From: Gammaproteobacteria bacterium
GTDB lineage: Bacteria > Pseudomonadota > Gammaproteobacteria > Nevskiales > Nevskiaceae
Length of the DNA: 56,395 bases
Direction of reading: 5' to 3'
NCBI GenBank assembly: GCA_022599775.1
Contig: JAHZLQ010000047.1
Span: 1 to 56,395 of the forward strand
Shown in pieces: positions 36,327 to 46,926 of this stretch (position 1 is the first letter of the stretch; each line of letters opens with the position of its first letter). Under the pieces are notes generated by a model that searched no databases, was not told the DNA's origin, and saw only the letters and a list, made by a program, of their open reading frames with translations. A program made the position numbers and the translations under genes.

Positions 36327-39300
36327 ATGAACCTGATCCAGCTGTCGACGCGGCGGCCGGTCGCGATCAGCATGATGGCGCTCGCCGTGCTGCTGTTCGG
36401 TCTGGTGTCGCTGTCGCGCCTCGCGGTGACGCTGCTGCCGGACCTGAACTATCCGACGCTGACCGTGCGCACCGAACTGCCGGGCGCCGCCCCGACCGAA
36501 GTCGAGACCCTGCTGTCCAAGCCGATCGAGGAGGCCGTGGGCATCATTCGCGGCGTGCGTCAGGTGCGCTCGGTGTCGCGCCCCGGGCAGAGTGACGTGA
36601 CCCTGGAGTTCAACTGGGGCACACAGATGGATTACGCGGTTCTGGACGTGCGCGAGAAACTCGACACGCTGGAGCTGCCGGACGACGCCAAACGCCCGGT
36701 GGTGCTGCGCTTCGATCCCAGCGAAGACCCGATCGTGCGTGTCGGCCTCGCGTTCAGGCCGGCCGAGGATGGCGTGGCGCGCCCGCCGAACGAATCGCGA
36801 CTCAAGCGCCTGCGCCGCGTTGCCGAGGACCTGATCCAGAAACCGATGGAAGGCGTCGACGGCGTCGCCGCGGTCAAGATCAGCGGCGGTCTGGAAGACG
36901 AGGTGCAGGTGCTGGTGGACCTGCGCAAGATGGCCAGCCTGAACCTGTCGTTGCAGGAGATCGGCGCGCGCCTGTCCGCCGAAAACGCCAACATCTCCGG
37001 CGGCCGCATCGACCAGGGCACGGCCAGCTATCTGGTGCGCACGCTCAACCAGTTCCAGAACCTCGACGAGATCCGCGACATCATCCTGTCCGCCCGCAGC
37101 GACCGCCCGGTCTACGTCAAGGACGTAGCCGAGGTCCGCAACGGCTACAAGGAGCGCGAGGCGATCATCCGCATCGACGGCGAGGAAGCCGTGGAGATCG
37201 CGCTCTACAAGGAAGGCGACGGCAACACCGTGGACATCGCCGAGCGCGCGCTTGGCCGGCTCGAGGTGCTGCGCAAGTCGCTGCCCGACAACCTGGAACT
37301 CAAGACGCTTTACGACCAGTCGATCTTCATCAAGCAGTCGATCGACGGCGTGGCCAACGCCGCCTTGCTCGGCGGCATCCTCGCGATCTTCGTGCTGTAC
37401 CTGTTCCTGCGCGATGCCTGGACCACGGCCATCGTTTCGATCGCGATCCCGGTCTCGGTGATCGCCACCTTCATGCTGATGTACGGCAACGGTCTGTCGC
37501 TGAACATCATGTCCCTGGGCGGCATCGCTCTGGCGATCGGCATGTTGGTCGACAACGCCATCGTGGTGCTGGAAAACATCGCCAGCAAACGCGAGCAGGG
37601 CCTCGCGCCGATCGACGCAGCCGAAACCGGCGCGCGCGAGATGGCCGGCGCCGTCACCGCCTCCACGCTGACCACGATCGCGGTGTTCTTTCCGATGGTG
37701 TTCGTCGAAGGCATCGCCGGCCAGCTGTTCTCGGACCAGGCACTGGTCGTCACCGGCGCGCTGGTGGTGTCACTGCTGGTGGCGATGACGCTGATCCCGA
37801 TGCTGGCCTCGCGCGGCGCACGGACCGAGCCGCCGGTGCCCGCGAACCCGGTGGTACGAAATCGCGGTCATATTCGCGGCGGCCTCAGCCGGACCCGCTG
37901 GGCGCTGCTTGAAACGGTTCCTTCCTTGCTGCTGTGGCCGCTCGTCAACCTGTTTCGACTGATCGGCCTCGTATTCTCCCTGGCGATGCAACCGGCGGCG
38001 AAATTCTGGCAGCGAGGCTTCTTATCCTTGCAGGCTCGCTACACCGCCGCACTGGCCTGGGCCTTGCGCCGCCGGGCGGCGGTCGTCGTGCTGGCGCTGG
38101 CGCTGTTTGGCCTCGCGGTGTATGCCGGCACGCGCCTGGGCGTGGAGCTGATCCCGCCGTTCAATCAGGGCGAGCTACAGGCCGAACTGACGCTGGCGCC
38201 CGGCACGCCGCTGGAATCCACGGACCGGCTGGTGCGCGAAATGTCGCGCTCGCTGATCGGCGATCCGCGCCTGGCCGCCAACTATTCGGTCGCCGGCACC
38301 GGCAACCGGCTCGATGCCAACGCCGAATCCGGTGGTGAGAATTTCGGCGTGCTCAATCTGGTACTCAAACCCGAGGCCTTCGCCGACGAACCGGCGCTGA
38401 TCGAAGACCTGCGGCCGCGCCTGGCCGGTCAGGCCGGCATGAGCTACCGATTCACGCGACCGACCCTGTTCACGCTCAAGACGCCGCTGGAAATCGAGGT
38501 CAGCGGCTATGATCTCGACAGCATTGCCATTGCCTCCGAATCCCTGCGCAGCCGCATGCTCGCCTCGGATCGCTACATCGAGGTCGAGACCACCCTGCAG
38601 CCGGGCCACCCCGAGATTCAGATCCTGTTCGATCAGGAGCGCGCGGCGCGGCTGGGCTTGGATACCGCCGATCTGGCCGATCGCGTGGTCGGCTCGGTGC
38701 AGGGCGAAATCGCTACGCGCTACCGCCTGGCCGATCGCGAGATCGACGTGCTGGTGCGTGGCCGTGAGCAGGATCGCAACAGCATCGCCGCGGTGCGCGA
38801 TCTGATCGTCAACCCCGCATCCGAGCGCCCGCTGCCGCTGTCCGCGGTGGCCGACGTGCAGCTCAAGAGCGGGCCGTCCGAAATCCGTCGCTACGATCAG
38901 CAGCGTGTCGTCATTCTGTCGGCCGATATCGCTTACGGCGATCTCGGCGATGCCGTGATCGACCTGCAACGCATCATCGACGGCACGCCGATGCCGCGCG
39001 GCGTCAGCGCACTGGTGGCCGGCCAGAGCGAGGAGATGAAGGTCTCGTTCGAATCGCTGCGCTTCGCCCTGCTGCTGGCCGTGTTCCTGGTCTACCTGGT
39101 CATGGCCTCGCAGTTCGAGTCGCTGAAGCAGCCGTTCGTGATCCTGTTCACGATCCCGCTGGCGGCCATCGGCGCGATCGCGTCACTGGTCATCGCCGGC
39201 CAGGTCATCAACGTGATCGCAATGATCGGCATGATCGTGCTCGCCGGCATCGTGGTGAACAATGGCATCGTGCTGATCGACCTGATCAACCGTCTGCGCA

Positions 39301-39545
39301 AAGAAGGCCGCAACAAGTTCGAGGCCGTGCTCGAAGCCGGTCCGGCGCGCCTGCGTCCGATCCTGATGACCACGCTGACCACGGTGCTGGGCCTGCTGCC
39401 GGTCGCGCTGTCCGGCGGTGAGGGCTCGGAAGTCAGTCGACCGATGGCGATCGTGGTGGTCGGCGGCCTGCTGGTCGCGACGCTGCTGACGCTGTTCGTG
39501 ATTCCGGTGCTGTACACGCTGTTCGAGCGGGAGCGTACGGAGTGA
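36327..39545 (+). CDS. RND efflux permease, first pump
   Basis: 1072 residues with the twelve-helix RND layout, two large periplasmic loops and the internal duplication. TM1 is preceded by MNLIQLSTRRPVAISMM. TM4 reads GMLVDNAIVVLEN with Asp409 and Asn410, so the usual second relay Asp of AcrB is Asn. The C-terminal half has the conserved MIGMIVLAGIVVNNGIVLIDL. An unusual insert of roughly 60-70 residues (about residues 495-560) lies between the two halves and contains an additional hydrophobic stretch. ATG 36327. Likely works with the preceding adaptor and possibly with the second pump. Confidence 0.93.
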   Translation: MNLIQLSTRRPVAISMMALAVLLFGLVSLSRLAVTLLPDLNYPTLTVRTELPGAAPTEVETLLSKPIEEAVGIIRGVRQVRSVSRPGQSDVTLEFNWGTQMDYAVLDVREKLDTLELPDDAKRPVVLRFDPSEDPIVRVGLAFRPAEDGVARPPNESRLKRLRRVAEDLIQKPMEGVDGVAAVKISGGLEDEVQVLVDLRKMASLNLSLQEIGARLSAENANISGGRIDQGTASYLVRTLNQFQNLDEIRDIILSARSDRPVYVKDVAEVRNGYKEREAIIRIDGEEAVEIALYKEGDGNTVDIAERALGRLEVLRKSLPDNLELKTLYDQSIFIKQSIDGVANAALLGGILAIFVLYLFLRDAWTTAIVSIAIPVSVIATFMLMYGNGLSLNIMSLGGIALAIGMLVDNAIVVLENIASKREQGLAPIDAAETGAREMAGAVTASTLTTIAVFFPMVFVEGIAGQLFSDQALVVTGALVVSLLVAMTLIPMLASRGARTEPPVPANPVVRNRGHIRGGLSRTRWALLETVPSLLLWPLVNLFRLIGLVFSLAMQPAAKFWQRGFLSLQARYTAALAWALRRRAAVVVLALALFGLAVYAGTRLGVELIPPFNQGELQAELTLAPGTPLESTDRLVREMSRSLIGDPRLAANYSVAGTGNRLDANAESGGENFGVLNLVLKPEAFADEPALIEDLRPRLAGQAGMSYRFTRPTLFTLKTPLEIEVSGYDLDSIAIASESLRSRMLASDRYIEVETTLQPGHPEIQILFDQERAARLGLDTADLADRVVGSVQGEIATRYRLADREIDVLVRGREQDRNSIAAVRDLIVNPASERPLPLSAVADVQLKSGPSEIRRYDQQRVVILSADIAYGDLGDAVIDLQRIIDGTPMPRGVSALVAGQSEEMKVSFESLRFALLLAVFLVYLVMASQFESLKQPFVILFTIPLAAIGAIASLVIAGQVINVIAMIGMIVLAGIVVNNGIVLIDLINRLRKEGRNKFEAVLEAGPARLRPILMTTLTTVLGLLPVALSGGEGSEVSRPMAIVVVGGLLVATLLTLFVIPVLYTLFERERTE

Positions 39546-39609
39546 TGACTGCGCCGACGAAGAATTCGCCCGCGCCATGCGGCCCGGGCAGCCACGAGCA
39601 TAGGCTTTT

Positions 39610-39725
39610 CTCCCTCTCCCGCCGGGAGAGGGCCGGGGTGAGGGCGCGCAGCGCTGATTCGTGCCCCGAGCTTTCACCGGACGTGGCGCCCACACCCCCA
39701 GCCCCTCCCCCGGCGGGAGAGGGGG
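39610..39725. repeat. Inverted pair of CCCTCTCCC-family repeats between the two RND pump genes
   Basis: Unit one (39610-39643) reads CTCCCTCTCCCGCC followed by GGGAGAGGGCCGGGG. Unit two (39692-39725) is its inverted relative (CCCCAGCCCCTCCCCC then GGCGGGAGAGG). The pair could fold into a large hairpin in the transcript between the two pump genes. Related elements lie at 1-58 and 56207-56251. Confidence 0.7.
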
Positions 39726-39795
39726 GCTTGTGCGTCGGGCGATCTGTGGGGATTTCGAGCAGCATTCTCGCGCGGGATTTCGAGCGGTGCCTTCC

Positions 39796-42700
39796 ATGAA
39801 TCCCACCAGTCTCTCCCTGACCCGCCCGATCACCATCGCGATGGTCTTCGTGTGCATGAGCCTGCTCGGTGTCATCGGCAGCCAGAAGCTGCCGCTGGAG
39901 TCGATTCCGGACATCGAATTCCCGGCGATCTTCGTGTTCGTGCCGTACCGCAACTCCACGCCCGAGGATGTGGAGCGCCGCATCACGCGCCCGGTGGAAG
40001 AGGCGCTCGGCACATTGCCCGGCGTGCGCAAGATGGAATCCGAATCGCGCGACGACGGCACCCAGGTCAATGTGTTCTTCGACTGGGGCGCGGACCTCGC
40101 GGCCAAGAGCGTGGAAGCGCGCGACAAGATCGACGCGCTGCGTGACGACATGCCGCGCGATGTCGACCGCATCCAGATCTTCAAGTTTTCCGGTGCCGAT
40201 CAGCCGATGCTGGTGCTGCGAATTTCGGCGGAGCGCGATCTTTCGAACTCCTATGAAATGCTGGAGCGCAACCTCAAGCGCCGCATCGAGCGCATCGAAG
40301 GCGTGTCGCGCGTGGACCTTTACGGCGTGCAGGCGCAGGAGGTTCGAGTGGAGCTGTCGGCCGAGCGAGTCGCGGCATTCGGTGTCGACCTGACGAGCCT
40401 GTCCACCTCTTTGCAGCGCGCCAATTTCTCGCTGACGGCCGGCGATCTGGTCGAGGCCGGCAAGCGCTATTACGTGAAACCGGAAGGACGCTTCGATTCG
40501 CTGGATGCGATTCGCAATGTGGTCATCGCGCCGAACGGGCTACGCCTCGGCGACGTCGCCGACGTGGTCTACGCCAAGCCGGACCTGCTAGAGGCCCGCC
40601 ACCTCAATCGCCGTCAGGCAATCGGTCTGAACGTGGCCAAGGAGACCGGCGCCAACCTCGTGGCTGTCTCGGAGCGCGTCAGGGACGAGATCGAGGCGAT
40701 CAAGCAGCTGCCGGAGATGCGTGGCATCAGCCTGATCGAGTTCACCGATCAGGCCAAGGAGGTGAAACAGTCGCTGGCGGACCTGATCAATGCCGGCCTG
40801 ATCGGCGCACTGCTGTCGTTCGTGGTGCTGTACCTGTTCCTGCGCAATGCGCTGATGACCCTGGTGGTGACGCTGGCGGTGCCGCTGTCGCTGTTGATCA
40901 CGCTGGCGGTGATGTACTTCACCGGCTTCACGCTCAACATCCTCACGCTGATGGGGCTGATGCTGTCGGTGGGCATGCTGGTCGACAACTCCGTGGTCGT
41001 CAGTGAATCGATCTTCCTGCAGCGTGCGCAGTCGCCGGGCGATGTTCGCGGTGCCACGTTGGCGGGTGTCAAAACCGTGGGCCTGGCGGTGGCGCTGGGC
41101 ACGCTCACGTCCGCGATCGTGTTTCTGCCGAACATCGTCGGCCAGCAAACCCAGCTGACGATCTTCCTGTCGCATATCGCGGTCACGATCTGCGTATCGC
41201 TGGCGGCCTCCTTGCTGGTCTCGGTGACCCTGATCCCGTTGCTGACCACAAAGATTCCGGTGACCCCCGACCAGGGCAGCCGCGCCATCGACTGGCTGGC
41301 GCGACACTTCGCCAACTGGCTGGCCTGGACGCTGCGCCATCGCGGCTGGACCAGCCTGTTCATCCTGCTCACGGTGTTCAGCGTGGCGATTCCGGCGGCC
41401 GTGACCAAGATGGACATGTTCCCGGACGAAAGCTCGAGCCGCTTCGAGATGGACTACAACATCGACAACGTCTACGCGCTTTCGAAAATCGAGGAATCGG
41501 TCGATCACATCGAGGCTTTCCTGTATGCGAACAAGGAGCGCTTCGAGATCGAATCGGTCTACAGCTACTACGCGCAGGACCAGGCCCAGACCGTGGTCTA
41601 TCTGCTGCAGGACGAGGATCAGCGCAGCAAGACCGGACAGCAAATCAAGGACGAGATCCGCGAAGAAATGCCGGAGATCGCGATCGGACGGCCCACGTTC
41701 GAGGAACAGCGTTCGGGCAGCAGTGGTGCGCTGGGCGTGCAGGTGTTCGGTGAATCCAGCGAGGGTCTGCACGAGGTTGCCGAGAACGTGACCGGCATCC
41801 TGCGCGGCGTGCCGCAGCTCAGGGATGTACGCCTCGACGCCGGTCCGGAATCCTGGGAAGTGCGCGTCAAGGTCGACCGCGAACGCGCCCATCAGAACGG
41901 ACTGTCGAGCCAGCAGGTCGCGGAAGTCGTGGCCGGTGCGATGCGTGGCACCGAGCTGCGGCCGTACCGCTCCGCGAGTGGTGAGGTCGACATGCTGCTG
42001 GAATTCCGGCGCAGCGATCGCACCAATCTCGATGCGCTGATGCTGCTGCCGATCATCACACCCGACGGCAATCGCATCGCGCTGTCGACGGTCGCGGACC
42101 TGTCGATCGGTGACGTGCCGGCCACGATCAAGCGCAGCGACCGCCGCACCGCGATGACCATCAATTTCGGCACGGCGGAAGGCGTGACCGCCGACGACGC
42201 GCGTGCCCTGGTCGACAACACCTTGTCCAAGCTGAGCTTTCCCGCCGGCTACAGTTGGGGCCATGGCCAGGCTTTCGATGACGAGGCGCGCGACCAGCAG
42301 ACCATGATGGTGAACATGCTGCTCGCCATCATCTGCATCTATCTGGTGATGGCGGCGCTGTTCGAATCGGTGCTGGTGCCGTCCGCGATCATCACCTGCA
42401 TTCTGTTCTCGTACGTCGGCGTGTACTGGTTCTTCATGTTCACCGGCACCAGCTTCTCGTTCATGGCCATGATCGGGCTGCTGGTGCTGATGGGCGTCGT
42501 GGTCAACAACGGCATCGTGCTGGTGGATTACGTGAATCAGCTGCGCGCCCAAGGCCACTCGCGCGAGGACGCCCTGATCCACGGCTCGCGCGACCGTCTG
42601 CGGCCGATTCTGATGACCGCCGGCACCACGATACTCGGCATGGTGCCGCTCGCGGTTTCGGACACCGCCGTGGGCGGCGACGGCCCGGCCTACTACCCGA

Positions 42701-42885
42701 TGGCGCGCGCCGTGATCGGCGGCCTCGGCTTTGCCACGATCGTCAGCCTGTTCATGCTGCCGACGATCTACCTGAACCTTGAGGACCTCGCGCACTGGGG
42801 CCAGCGCGTGCTGGCGCGGGCGCGCGGCCAAATCACTTTTTCGGCGGCGCCGTCGGCGCCGACCGGACCACAGGAGAAACCATGA
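39796..42885 (+). CDS. RND efflux permease, second pump
   Basis: 1029 residues, RND fold. It starts MNPTSLSLTRPITIAMVF, has TM4 GMLVDNSVVVSES with Asp397 and Asn398, and the C-terminal MGVVVNNGIVLVDYVNQLR segment. It is only distantly similar to the first pump, so this is not a recent duplication. ATG 39796 is chosen because RND homology starts there; the frame remains open to 39661 but through the repeat pair. Its stop overlaps the ATG of the next small gene. An adaptor with two dissimilar pumps resembles MdtABC-type heteromeric pumps; substrate unknown. Confidence 0.93.
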   Translation: MNPTSLSLTRPITIAMVFVCMSLLGVIGSQKLPLESIPDIEFPAIFVFVPYRNSTPEDVERRITRPVEEALGTLPGVRKMESESRDDGTQVNVFFDWGADLAAKSVEARDKIDALRDDMPRDVDRIQIFKFSGADQPMLVLRISAERDLSNSYEMLERNLKRRIERIEGVSRVDLYGVQAQEVRVELSAERVAAFGVDLTSLSTSLQRANFSLTAGDLVEAGKRYYVKPEGRFDSLDAIRNVVIAPNGLRLGDVADVVYAKPDLLEARHLNRRQAIGLNVAKETGANLVAVSERVRDEIEAIKQLPEMRGISLIEFTDQAKEVKQSLADLINAGLIGALLSFVVLYLFLRNALMTLVVTLAVPLSLLITLAVMYFTGFTLNILTLMGLMLSVGMLVDNSVVVSESIFLQRAQSPGDVRGATLAGVKTVGLAVALGTLTSAIVFLPNIVGQQTQLTIFLSHIAVTICVSLAASLLVSVTLIPLLTTKIPVTPDQGSRAIDWLARHFANWLAWTLRHRGWTSLFILLTVFSVAIPAAVTKMDMFPDESSSRFEMDYNIDNVYALSKIEESVDHIEAFLYANKERFEIESVYSYYAQDQAQTVVYLLQDEDQRSKTGQQIKDEIREEMPEIAIGRPTFEEQRSGSSGALGVQVFGESSEGLHEVAENVTGILRGVPQLRDVRLDAGPESWEVRVKVDRERAHQNGLSSQQVAEVVAGAMRGTELRPYRSASGEVDMLLEFRRSDRTNLDALMLLPIITPDGNRIALSTVADLSIGDVPATIKRSDRRTAMTINFGTAEGVTADDARALVDNTLSKLSFPAGYSWGHGQAFDDEARDQQTMMVNMLLAIICIYLVMAALFESVLVPSAIITCILFSYVGVYWFFMFTGTSFSFMAMIGLLVLMGVVVNNGIVLVDYVNQLRAQGHSREDALIHGSRDRLRPILMTAGTTILGMVPLAVSDTAVGGDGPAYYPMARAVIGGLGFATIVSLFMLPTIYLNLEDLAHWGQRVLARARGQITFSAAPSAPTGPQEKP

Positions 42886-43211
42886 TGGACGCCACCCTGA
42901 ATCGGGACCGCGGCAGCGTCGTGCTCGGCGCGCTGTTGATGTTGATCTTGAGCGTATTGCTGTTCTGGCTGCCGGGCATCGGCTCGCTGATCGCCGGTAT
43001 CGTCGGCGGCAAGGTCGCCGGCAGCGTGCTGCGCGGCCTCGCCGCGGCGATTCTGCCAAGCCTGCTGGTCGGCGCCGCGCTGTTCTTCGGCATCAGCCTG
43101 ATCGGCCTGCCGATTGTCGGCCTGCTGGCGGGTGCCAGCGCCAGCGTGATCTTCGTCGCCGGCAGCGGCATGCTGCTGCTGGGTGCGCTGATCGGCGGTT
43201 TGCTGGCCTGA
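42882..43211 (+). CDS. Small glycine-rich polytopic membrane protein coupled to the RND pump gene
   Basis: 109 residues, nearly all hydrophobic after the first 12, with three or four membrane helices rich in Gly, Ala and Leu (LPGIGSLIAGIVGGKVAGSVLRGLAAAILPSL and LLAGASASVIFVAGSGMLLLGALIGGLL, quoted in parts). Glycine zipper-like spacing (GxxxG) recurs. The ATG overlaps the stop of the second pump (ATGATG), so translation is coupled. No family recognised. It may be an accessory subunit of the efflux complex (inference). Confidence 0.7.
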   Translation: MMDATLNRDRGSVVLGALLMLILSVLLFWLPGIGSLIAGIVGGKVAGSVLRGLAAAILPSLLVGAALFFGISLIGLPIVGLLAGASASVIFVAGSGMLLLGALIGGLLA

Positions 43212-43246
43212 GGCCGCTGGCGCGGCCGTCATCGCGGGCCCGCTAC

Positions 43247-43276
43247 AAAAAAGCCCGGCGGGTGGCCGGGCTATTC
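43247..43276 (-). terminator. Terminator of rpoH
   Basis: On the minus strand AGCCCGGCC pairs with GCCGGGCT followed by TTTTTT. It lies 19 bases after the rpoH stop. The weaker T-run on the plus strand may also end the RND operon. Confidence 0.85.
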
Positions 43277-43294
43277 AAGAACGATCGTCGCCGC

Positions 43295-44161
<867 letters not shown>

Positions 44162-44272
44162 CGATTTCGCACTCCCGTGAGCGCCCAGGGCAATGTTAGC
44201 ACTCGATGGTTCTGACTGCTAAGGGTGGCAAAAGTTCCGGCCGATCGAGTCCACAGGTCCACAGGTCCGTGC

Positions 44273-45247
44273 TCAGGTCGGCTCGATTTTCGACAGATGC
44301 CGGCTCACGGTCCAGAACGCGCCCAGCCAACCCAGGGCGATACCGCCGCCCAGCACTGACAGCAGGCCGAGGAAGGACAGGCCGGCGACCCGATAGTCGC
44401 TGTCGTACAGCCCGGACAGCCGCGCCGCCGGGTCGGCTACGGCGATCAGCGCAGCACTGATCAGTATCAGCGCGATCAGGCCGCCGCTCAGCCCGTACCA
44501 GAAGCCGGTATAGAGGAACGGCCGGCGGATGAATCCGTCGGGCGCGCCGACCAGCTTCATCACCACGATCTCGTCGCGCCGGTTCTCGATGTCCAGGCGG
44601 ATGGTGTTGCCGACCACCACCACCACGGCGGCGGCCAGCAGGGCGGCCAGCAGCAGGACGCCGCGGCGCACGATCTCCAGAATCGCGTAGAGCCGCTGCA
44701 GCCATTGCTGGTCGAGCGTGGCCTGGTCGACTTCCGGCAGCTTGGCGAGGCTGTCCACCAGCAGTTCGATGGTCGCCGGCGTCTGTTTCGGGTCCGGGAA
44801 CACCACGATCACGGCCGGCAGCGGATTGGTCTCCAGGATGTCCAGCGCTTCGCCGAAACCGGAATGCTCGCGGAACTGCGCCATCGCCTCGTCGCGCGAG
44901 ATGTAGCGCACCTGGTCGATACCGGGCCGCGTGCGCAGTGTCTGGCTCAGGGCCTGAGCCTGTGCATCGTCGACATCCTCCTTGAGAAACAAGGAGGCCT
45001 GCAGACTGCGTTCCCAGCTGTGGCTGAGCGTGCCGAGGTTCTTGACCAGCAGATGCAGGCCGGCCGGCATTGCCAGCGTGATGCCGATCACCAAGGCCGT
45101 CAGGAAGGTGCCCAGCGGTTTGATCGACAACTGCCCCAGCGTGAACACCAGCACCTGTGCATGGCCGTGCGCGAGCCGCGACAGCAGCGGCATGCGTGAT
45201 TCGGAGCCGTCGCGCGGCGGTGCCGGCTTGCGCTTACGGCGTGACAT
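44273..45247 (-). CDS. ftsX: Cell-division ABC-transporter permease-like protein FtsX
   Basis: Integral membrane partner of FtsE that activates peptidoglycan hydrolases at the septum. The protein of about 324 residues has four transmembrane segments and a large periplasmic loop (about 70-170) between TM1 and TM2. A basic N-terminal tail (MSRRKRKPAPPRDG) and the conserved DEIVVMKLVGAPDGFIRRPFLY motif are present. ATG 45247 overlaps the 3' end of ftsE by 14 bases; an in-frame ATG 12 bases upstream is also possible. Confidence 0.95.
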   Translation of the reverse strand: MSRRKRKPAPPRDGSESRMPLLSRLAHGHAQVLVFTLGQLSIKPLGTFLTALVIGITLAMPAGLHLLVKNLGTLSHSWERSLQASLFLKEDVDDAQAQALSQTLRTRPGIDQVRYISRDEAMAQFREHSGFGEALDILETNPLPAVIVVFPDPKQTPATIELLVDSLAKLPEVDQATLDQQWLQRLYAILEIVRRGVLLLAALLAAAVVVVVGNTIRLDIENRRDEIVVMKLVGAPDGFIRRPFLYTGFWYGLSGGLIALILISAALIAVADPAARLSGLYDSDYRVAGLSFLGLLSVLGGGIALGWLGAFWTVSRHLSKIEPT

Positions 45248-45935
45248 GCAGGTCTCCATGCGACACCGGGCCCTGCTCGGAGAGGCGGCCTTGCTCCAGA
45301 TGAATCAGCCGGTACGGCAGCTGCCGGATCAGGTCGATGGCATGCGTCGCCACCAGCACCGAGACGCCGACCTCGTTGAAGCGCCGGAAGATGCCCATGA
45401 TGTCCTGCGCCATTTCCGGGTCCAGATTGCCGGTCGGTTCATCGGCCAGCAGCAGATCGGGTTTGGCGACGATGGCGCGGGCGATGCCCACGCGCTGCTG
45501 TTCGCCGCCGGACAGGGTCAGCGGATAGACGCGCTCCTTGCCGAGCAGTTCCACTGCGTCCAGGGCCGCACGCACGCGCCGCGCGATGTCCTGATGGCGC
45601 CAGCCGCGGATCACCAGCGGCAGCCCCACATTGTCGAACACGGTGCGGTCGTAGAGCAGGTTGAAGTTCTGGAAGATGATGCCGATGCGCTGGCGGTGCG
45701 TGGCGATGCGGCCGCCACGTATCGTCGCGAGATCGGCGCCGCCGACGATCACCTGCCCGCTGCTGGGCCGCAGCATCGCCGCGATCGCCTTGAGCAGGGT
45801 GGACTTGCCGGCGCCGGAGGCGCCGGTCAGGAACGCCATCTCGCCGTGCGCCAGCGAGAACGACAGCCGCGAGAGCACGTCCTGGCCATTCTGGTAACGA
45901 TGGCTGACGTCCTTGAATTCGATGATCGGGTCCAC
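45234..45935 (-). CDS. ftsE: Cell-division ATP-binding protein FtsE
   Basis: ABC ATPase, 233 residues, with Walker A GASGAGKSTLLK, the ABC signature LSGGEQQR and Walker B LLLADEPTGNLD. It pairs with FtsX at the divisome. GTG start at 45935 (MDPIIEFKDVSHRY); the next upstream gene, ftsY, ends 35 bases before it. Overlaps ftsX at the 3' end, so the two are translationally coupled. Confidence 0.97.
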   Translation of the reverse strand: MDPIIEFKDVSHRYQNGQDVLSRLSFSLAHGEMAFLTGASGAGKSTLLKAIAAMLRPSSGQVIVGGADLATIRGGRIATHRQRIGIIFQNFNLLYDRTVFDNVGLPLVIRGWRHQDIARRVRAALDAVELLGKERVYPLTLSGGEQQRVGIARAIVAKPDLLLADEPTGNLDPEMAQDIMGIFRRFNEVGVSVLVATHAIDLIRQLPYRLIHLEQGRLSEQGPVSHGDLHVTP

Positions 45936-45970
45936 GCGTGGGCGTCCTTTGCCAAAGTGTTGCGGGCGGC

Positions 45971-46900
45971 TCAGTCGGTGTCGCCGACCAGCGCCTCGGC
46001 GAAAGCCTCGGCGTCGAACGGCACCAGATCATCCACGCCTTCGCCGATTCCGATGAAGCGGATCGGCACCGACAGGCGCTTGGCGATCGCGAGCACGATA
46101 CCGCCCTTGGCGGTGCCATCGAGCTTGGTCAGCGTCAGGCCGGTCAGACCGATCGCCTCGTGGAACTGCACCGCCTGCACCAGCGCGTTGCCGCCGGTGG
46201 TCGCGTCCACCACCAGCATGACCTCGTGCGGCGCGTAGGGGTCGTGCTTCTGCACCACGCGCTTGATCTTGCGCAGCTCGTCCATCAGATGGCCCTGCGT
46301 GTGCAGACGCCCCGCGGTGTCGACGATCACCAGATCCGAGCCGCGCCGTTTGGCCGCTTCCACCGCGTCATAGATCACCGAAGCGGCATCCGCGCCTTCC
46401 CCCTGCGCCACGATCGGCACCTCGACGCGGTCGGCCCAGGTCTTGAGCTGCTGCGTGGCGGCGGCGCGAAAGGTGTCTCCGGCGGCCAGCACCACGGACT
46501 GTCCCTGGTTCTTGTAGTGCCGCGCCAGCTTGCCGATCGTGGTGGTCTTGCCGACGCCGTTCACGCCGGCCACGAACAGGATGTACGGCTTGATGAATTC
46601 CGGAATTTCCAGCGGCTGCGAGACCGGCGCCAGCCATTCCACGATCAGCGACTTGAGCCGCGCACGCAGCTGCGCCTCGTTGCGGATGCGGCTGGCACCG
46701 ATGTCCGCCGATAGCCGTTCGCACAGCCAGGTGGTGGCCTCGACGCCCGCGTCCGCGGTGAGCAGGCGCGTTTCGATTTCTTCGATGGCGTCAGCGTCGA
46801 GCTTGTCGCTGGTGAACATGCGGCCGAGGTCGTAGCTCAGCCAGGAGTCGCCGCGGTTGAGGCGCGCGCGCATTTTCGAGATGACGCTGGAATCACTCAT
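45971..46900 (-). CDS. ftsY: Signal recognition particle receptor FtsY (short form)
   Basis: GTPase that docks SRP-ribosome complexes at the membrane. The 309-residue protein is essentially the NG domain, with G1 GVNGVGKTTTIGKLA, DTAGRL and TKLDGTAKGG. The long acidic A domain of E. coli FtsY is absent, as in several other bacteria. ATG 46900 is chosen as it begins a normal N-domain. An upstream TTG at 46930, overlapping the preceding gene's stop, would add 10 residues. Confidence 0.95.
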   Translation of the reverse strand: MSDSSVISKMRARLNRGDSWLSYDLGRMFTSDKLDADAIEEIETRLLTADAGVEATTWLCERLSADIGASRIRNEAQLRARLKSLIVEWLAPVSQPLEIPEFIKPYILFVAGVNGVGKTTTIGKLARHYKNQGQSVVLAAGDTFRAAATQQLKTWADRVEVPIVAQGEGADAASVIYDAVEAAKRRGSDLVIVDTAGRLHTQGHLMDELRKIKRVVQKHDPYAPHEVMLVVDATTGGNALVQAVQFHEAIGLTGLTLTKLDGTAKGGIVLAIAKRLSVPIRFIGIGEGVDDLVPFDAEAFAEALVGDTD

Positions 46901-46926
46901 TTGAAGTATTTTCGGGCCATTCTGAG

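Noticed and set aside
40588-43059. Minus-strand open frame antisense to the second RND pump
   Set aside because: His/Arg/Gln-rich low-complexity translation typical of antisense to hydrophobic genes; no homology-like motifs.
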